From Macquaria australasica (Eukaryota > Chordata > Actinopteri > Centrarchiformes > Percichthyidae): a stretch of DNA of 64,000 nt. This document shows, piece by piece, positions 59,971 through 64,000 of the stretch. Within the stretch, counting starts at the first letter, position 1; the number at the start of each line of letters is the position of its first letter. The notes beneath the pieces are model-generated. The model was not told the DNA's origin. It saw only the letters and a program-made list of their open reading frames with translations, and did no database searches. The stretch lies in assembly GCA_005408345.1 (NCBI GenBank), contig SEMN01000018.1, positions 186,001 through 250,000 of the forward strand, read 5' to 3'. Both the position numbers and the translations under genes were made by a program.

Positions 59971-61673
59971 TTGGGCCACATTCAGACCAACTTTAGCACT
60001 AATTCTTGAATGAATGAGGTCACTCAATGATACAAACGGCAAAAAAAATGCAATGCAATATCATCCGACAAGGCACCAAATTGGCCAATCAAATACTTGG
60101 AAGTGGACATTCCTGGTAGATTAATTTGTAACGTGAATGTCGTATTTCTACTGTTTCCCTGGTGATTGTTGTGACGAAAGATAAAACAGTTGTAAAATCC
60201 TTCCTCAGAGTAGCCTAGAATAAACCGCTGTGCAGTGTTGTTAGTGCTCATAAGCCTTCAGACTCATCTGATGCCCAAACTGGACTCCCTGGATTATATT
60301 TCATTATCTCACCCGTACTTTACAAAACAAGCAACCCACCAACGCAGCCCCTTGCATTTTGTTAATGCAGGGCTGTTTTTGTTCGCCCACTTATTGTATT
60401 TCAGACAGGCTTCTTCCTCAAACAAAGCCTGGTGACTACACCTCCTACCACGACACTGACATGAGTAAGTAGTCACGTCAGGACTGACCTGCCATGCGCA
60501 CCTGTCCCTCTTGCAAAACTGAGGTAGGGGGAGGTAGATTCTTGTGCTGCTCCATTACACTGGCTAATACATACAGGTGTAATGTGCAGCAGCACTGTAA
60601 GTCAGAAGAGGACCAATTGCATCTGACAAAGTTAGACTATGTTACTGTTTTGAGGAAAGGTGGATGAGGAGAATCTAGGTAGCAGCTCCCACTGTGTTGA
60701 CTTGGGTCATCTTGTTTAGATGAGCACAAATTTGCAAATTTCCATGAGTGGAAAATGAGCCCGTTAAGAGTCCCATCAGAGGGCCAAGCCTGTAGCACTA
60801 GGTACTTTGTCATCTGTGGTTGTTTTCATGTTTGACTGCTGGGTTATTTTTTAGGTCAGGCTCTGCAGCATTTAATGATGAAGTCAAGGAAAGAGAGAGA
60901 TGAAAGTGTATTTCTACAAAGCTGGAGGGTAACCTAGGGAATTAATGTATTCCTTCAAAAAGACAAATGCCAGTAATCTAGGAACCTGGTGGAGTAAAAA
61001 CCAAGAAGTAAGAAATCCAGATTCAGGGCTTTCAGTTGTTGTACAGCTATTATCTGGTGAAAATATCCCCAGAGAATAAGCTTTTCTATATCAAAACTCA
61101 GAATTGTGTCACTCTCTCAGTCCAAGTTAGAAAACACTGGATATTAAAATTCATGTTTCATACAAGAGACTTTTTTGAAAGCACAAATTCAGTAACAACA
61201 TGGAGCAAGACACTACAAACAGACGAGAGGTGGGATGGCATGAGTCAGTCACTGAGCCCAACCCTTTAATCGAAAAATGGTTTGTTTTGGCAACAGAACG
61301 GAGGTGTTATTAGTTTCTAATTAAGACAGTGAAAACAATCCATGATGCTGATTCCATGTTCACAAGTTTGTCAGTAACGGCACTCCTTCATGACACTGCT
61401 GCTAATTTTCTGTGTCTTTAGGTTGACTGCCAAAGCAAACAATATCAGCTTTATTTTTTTCTCGCACACACTGTATAGTGTTGTATCACCAAATAGCAGC
61501 TACATTTACAAGTGCATACAGGCACACATCGATGCCAACTCCCTCTCACATATGGACAAACACACACAGAGACACAGAAATAAAGCTACTAAACACTTTA
61601 CAACATTATTGTGTAGGTTTCACCTTTAACCCTTAACTGTAACCTCACCTCTCTCTGCTTAATACTTACAACC

Positions 61674-61850
61674 TTAAAGGATATGTTCACATTGTTTCAA
61701 GTATGTCTTAAAACAATATCCACATGCCCATATATTGAAGCATTACTGGTCGCTGTAATTGTTCCTCCTGGTCATACTGGCCAGTGTTGGACTTTAACAC
61801 AGGAGACAGCTGGTCGTTTCCCTCCGCAAGTCAATATAGTTTTTCTAAGT
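61674..61850. repeat. MITE-like dispersed repeat fragment
   Basis: Begins TTAAAGGATATGTTCACATT and continues CAAGTATGTCTTAAAACAAT, TCGCTGTAATTGTTCCTCCT and GGTCATACTGGCCAG. From memory this order of blocks belongs to a short element repeated in percomorph genomes. The right border is not clear. Confidence 0.45.
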
Positions 61851-64000
61851 ATAACCACGATCCTTCCATAACCTTAACCTTAACTACACGTTTATTATTG
61901 TAACCATGACAACAAAGCTCCCCTAACCTTAACTAAGTACTTTTTGTCCCCCTAACCAAACCTTATAGTGTTGTCAAATCATAAAACGGATGTATTTTTC
62001 ATCATTGGTTTGTCGAAGTTTTGGAAGGCGCAAGACAAGTGATGTTGTCTGATCGGAGCGTCAGATCAGAAAACGCTTGTATGTGTCGTTCTAGAGGCCT
62101 TGGACAAACTAGGACCGTTTTTTGTTTGGCAAATTATACAACTGTGGGGAAAAAAACAACAACTTTGTGTTTCTGTGTATAAGAGTAAGAGTGTATGTGT
62201 ATGTGCTTCTGCCCTGATTGCGAACAAGCTCACAAGGTTACAAAGAAGAGAAAAACTGGTGACATTTTACTACGACTACGGCTTTTTTACTCCATTTATT
62301 TCTTGTTTTTTTTTTATCAATTATAAACCACATACAGGTCTGTAATTTTGCAGATCTGTCATCCTGATGTCATTTGAAATTACTCTCAGCAGATGATAAA
62401 ATCACAGGAAAAAAGCTAATGCTAATGCACAAAATAACTTAATGATAACCGGCAATGCTTGTAAATGATCTTAATCACTCAGGTACATGGAGGGGTTAGC
62501 AAGTTACTACTTTTCAGTGCATTGTCCTGCAAGTACTGTAATAAAAGCTTATGAGTGATTGTCTATTTCATGCTTCTAACACTGTAATATCATCTTATTT
62601 ATGCATTCTTCTCTGATTAAGGGGTGTGTGCATATGTGTGTGAGTGTGTATAAGGCTCTCTTAAAGAGCATGATTGGATGCTTCCATCTAGTCTTGGTCT
62701 TTCATCAGCTCTTCATCGTGTGTCATTGGAAGAAAAATAACACCAGAGACAAGTTAGAGCATGGCTCTCAGCATAGACAGGGAAGCATTATTCAGAATTA
62801 CACACAAATACACACTGACACACACACACAGGGAGTGAACGTGAAGCACAGACCTCTAGACCTCTTGAAGACACGAGCATAAGCCTGCGAACATTGTATT
62901 ATGAGTTGAGATTGATTTCCCATGAGGACAAAATACAGTAGATGTATTCCCTCTCATGTGGTCGGTTCTGATGAATTATAACACTGGTTGACATCGTTCA
63001 TTTCCTCTGTCCCTGGCCTCATATCAGGCTCTAGTGCTGCTGACAGGGCTTGATTGAGAGGGAGAAACTGAGAGAGTTTGTTTGTATGTGAGGTTGTGTG
63101 TGTGTGTGTGTGTGTGTTAGTGACTCATGTGAGGATTGAAAAGTCCTCGAGAAAGAAAAGGAATGAGAGCAAGAGCACAATAGTTTGTTTTTTTATGTGC
63201 GGAGATGTGCACGTTTATACATGGTGTAAATGTGCGTGTGTGTGTGTGTGCATGTATATGTGTATTGGCAGCATCTCTCTGTGTCAAGGATCAGACTTGT
63301 ATGCTAATGTTTCAATAAATGGACCCCAAAGAGTGAGGACGGGGGAGCCAAAGTTGAATAACAAACAAAGTTCTGGGGTGAATTAAAAAATATTCTTAAA
63401 CTGTTTGCTTTGGACCAGATGCTATTTATTTAATGCTAATTTTCTGATATAACTCTCAGCTGTGCCTCATTTTTTACACATTACTAATAATTGCTGCCTA
63501 ATGAAAACCATGTCAGCCCCTCTTCAAAATGTCAGTGTCATGCTTATAACAAAACTAAATTATTATTATTAGTAGTAGCATTAGTCGCTATAGTAGTAGC
63601 AGTAGTAGTATGTAGATTTTTTTGTTTGCTTTTGTTTTATTACCTTCTTCATTTATGTTGTGTATTTTTTTGGGGGGGAAGAGTTAAAAAGGAAACAAAT
63701 CCTAAATGCTGTAAGAGTAGCTTTTTGTTTCCCCTCAAACTGAGATCTAAACTGTATCGGCTACTATTACGGTTACTAAATGGGAGGCAGCCATTTTGCA
63801 TTGTTACAGCTGACGACCCTACACAACGGGCTGCATTCAAGAAATGAAGCTGATAGTTTTTGGCTGTTCAAGTTGTCTTATTTCTTGCGTTTTGTACCAC
63901 TCTGAGTTCAACTCAACGTAACAAAGGGAAGAAACAAACATGACGTGCACACGAGAGCGCAGGTTATTGTCTGTCAGTATGTGTGTGTGTGTGTGTTTGT

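Larger units (their letters stand above)
58915..64000 (-). other. ntrk2: ntrk2 intron, right part (continues past the window)
   Basis: No exon is recognised, including no clear truncated-receptor (T1-type) exon. It holds a pair of 33-bp direct repeats near 59428 and 59938, a MITE-like stretch starting TTAAAGGATATGTTCACA at about 61674, CCTTAACCTTAAC-type repeat sequence at about 61860-61970, a (GT)n near 63098 and a (TAG)n patch near 63571-63610. Confidence 0.75.

Noticed and set aside
58915..64000. Truncated TrkB (T1-type) terminal exon expected in this intron in mammals
   Set aside because: I scanned the minus strand for the short conserved T1 tail and found no convincing match. It may lie further right, outside the window.

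Overview
This window is nuclear DNA of a teleost fish, most likely a spiny-rayed (percomorph) species. It is AT-rich and intron-rich, crowded with (CA/GT)n and (GA/CT)n microsatellites, and carries several short interspersed repeats that I recognise as dispersed in percomorph genomes. I see no prokaryotic, viral or plasmid genes.

Two genes are supported by spliced homology. The 3' end of agtpbp1 (cytosolic carboxypeptidase 1, CCP1) lies on the + strand, with six coding exons from 278 to 8148 that encode the zinc carboxypeptidase core and the C-terminus. The 3' end of ntrk2 (TrkB, the BDNF receptor tyrosine kinase) lies on the - strand, with seven coding exons from 58914 down to 35677 that encode the juxtamembrane Shc site, the whole kinase domain and the PLC-gamma tail. 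All exon phases join cleanly: agtpbp1 gives 316 residues plus stop, ntrk2 358 residues plus stop. The genes are tail to tail with about 27.5 kb between their stop codons, the same order and orientation as human NTRK2-AGTPBP1. Both genes continue outside the window at their 5' ends. They are not functionally coupled. CCP1 trims polyglutamate side chains from tubulin and other proteins, and TrkB transmits neurotrophin signals; both act in neurons.

Layout: 1-8148 agtpbp1 exons and introns; 8149 to about 10335 probable agtpbp1 3' UTR; about 10336-30590 intergenic DNA with microsatellites, MITE-like elements (one inserted inside another at 17.9-19.0 kb) and a few regulatory-looking blocks; about 30590-35676 possible long ntrk2 3' UTR; 35677-58914 ntrk2 exons and introns; 58915-64000 ntrk2 intron with no recognisable exon.

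The points most worth a second look are: a broken 68-bp copy of part of a TrkB kinase exon inside an ntrk2 intron; an in-frame ATG in a TISU/YY1-like context just upstream of the first kinase exon, which could start a kinase-only TrkB; a GC-AG intron in ntrk2; a triple in-frame acceptor (CAGCAGCAG) at the last agtpbp1 exon; long UG tracts touching a 3' splice site in both genes; and several RFX X-box-like palindromes. Everything was read by eye. No database search, folding or alignment program was run.
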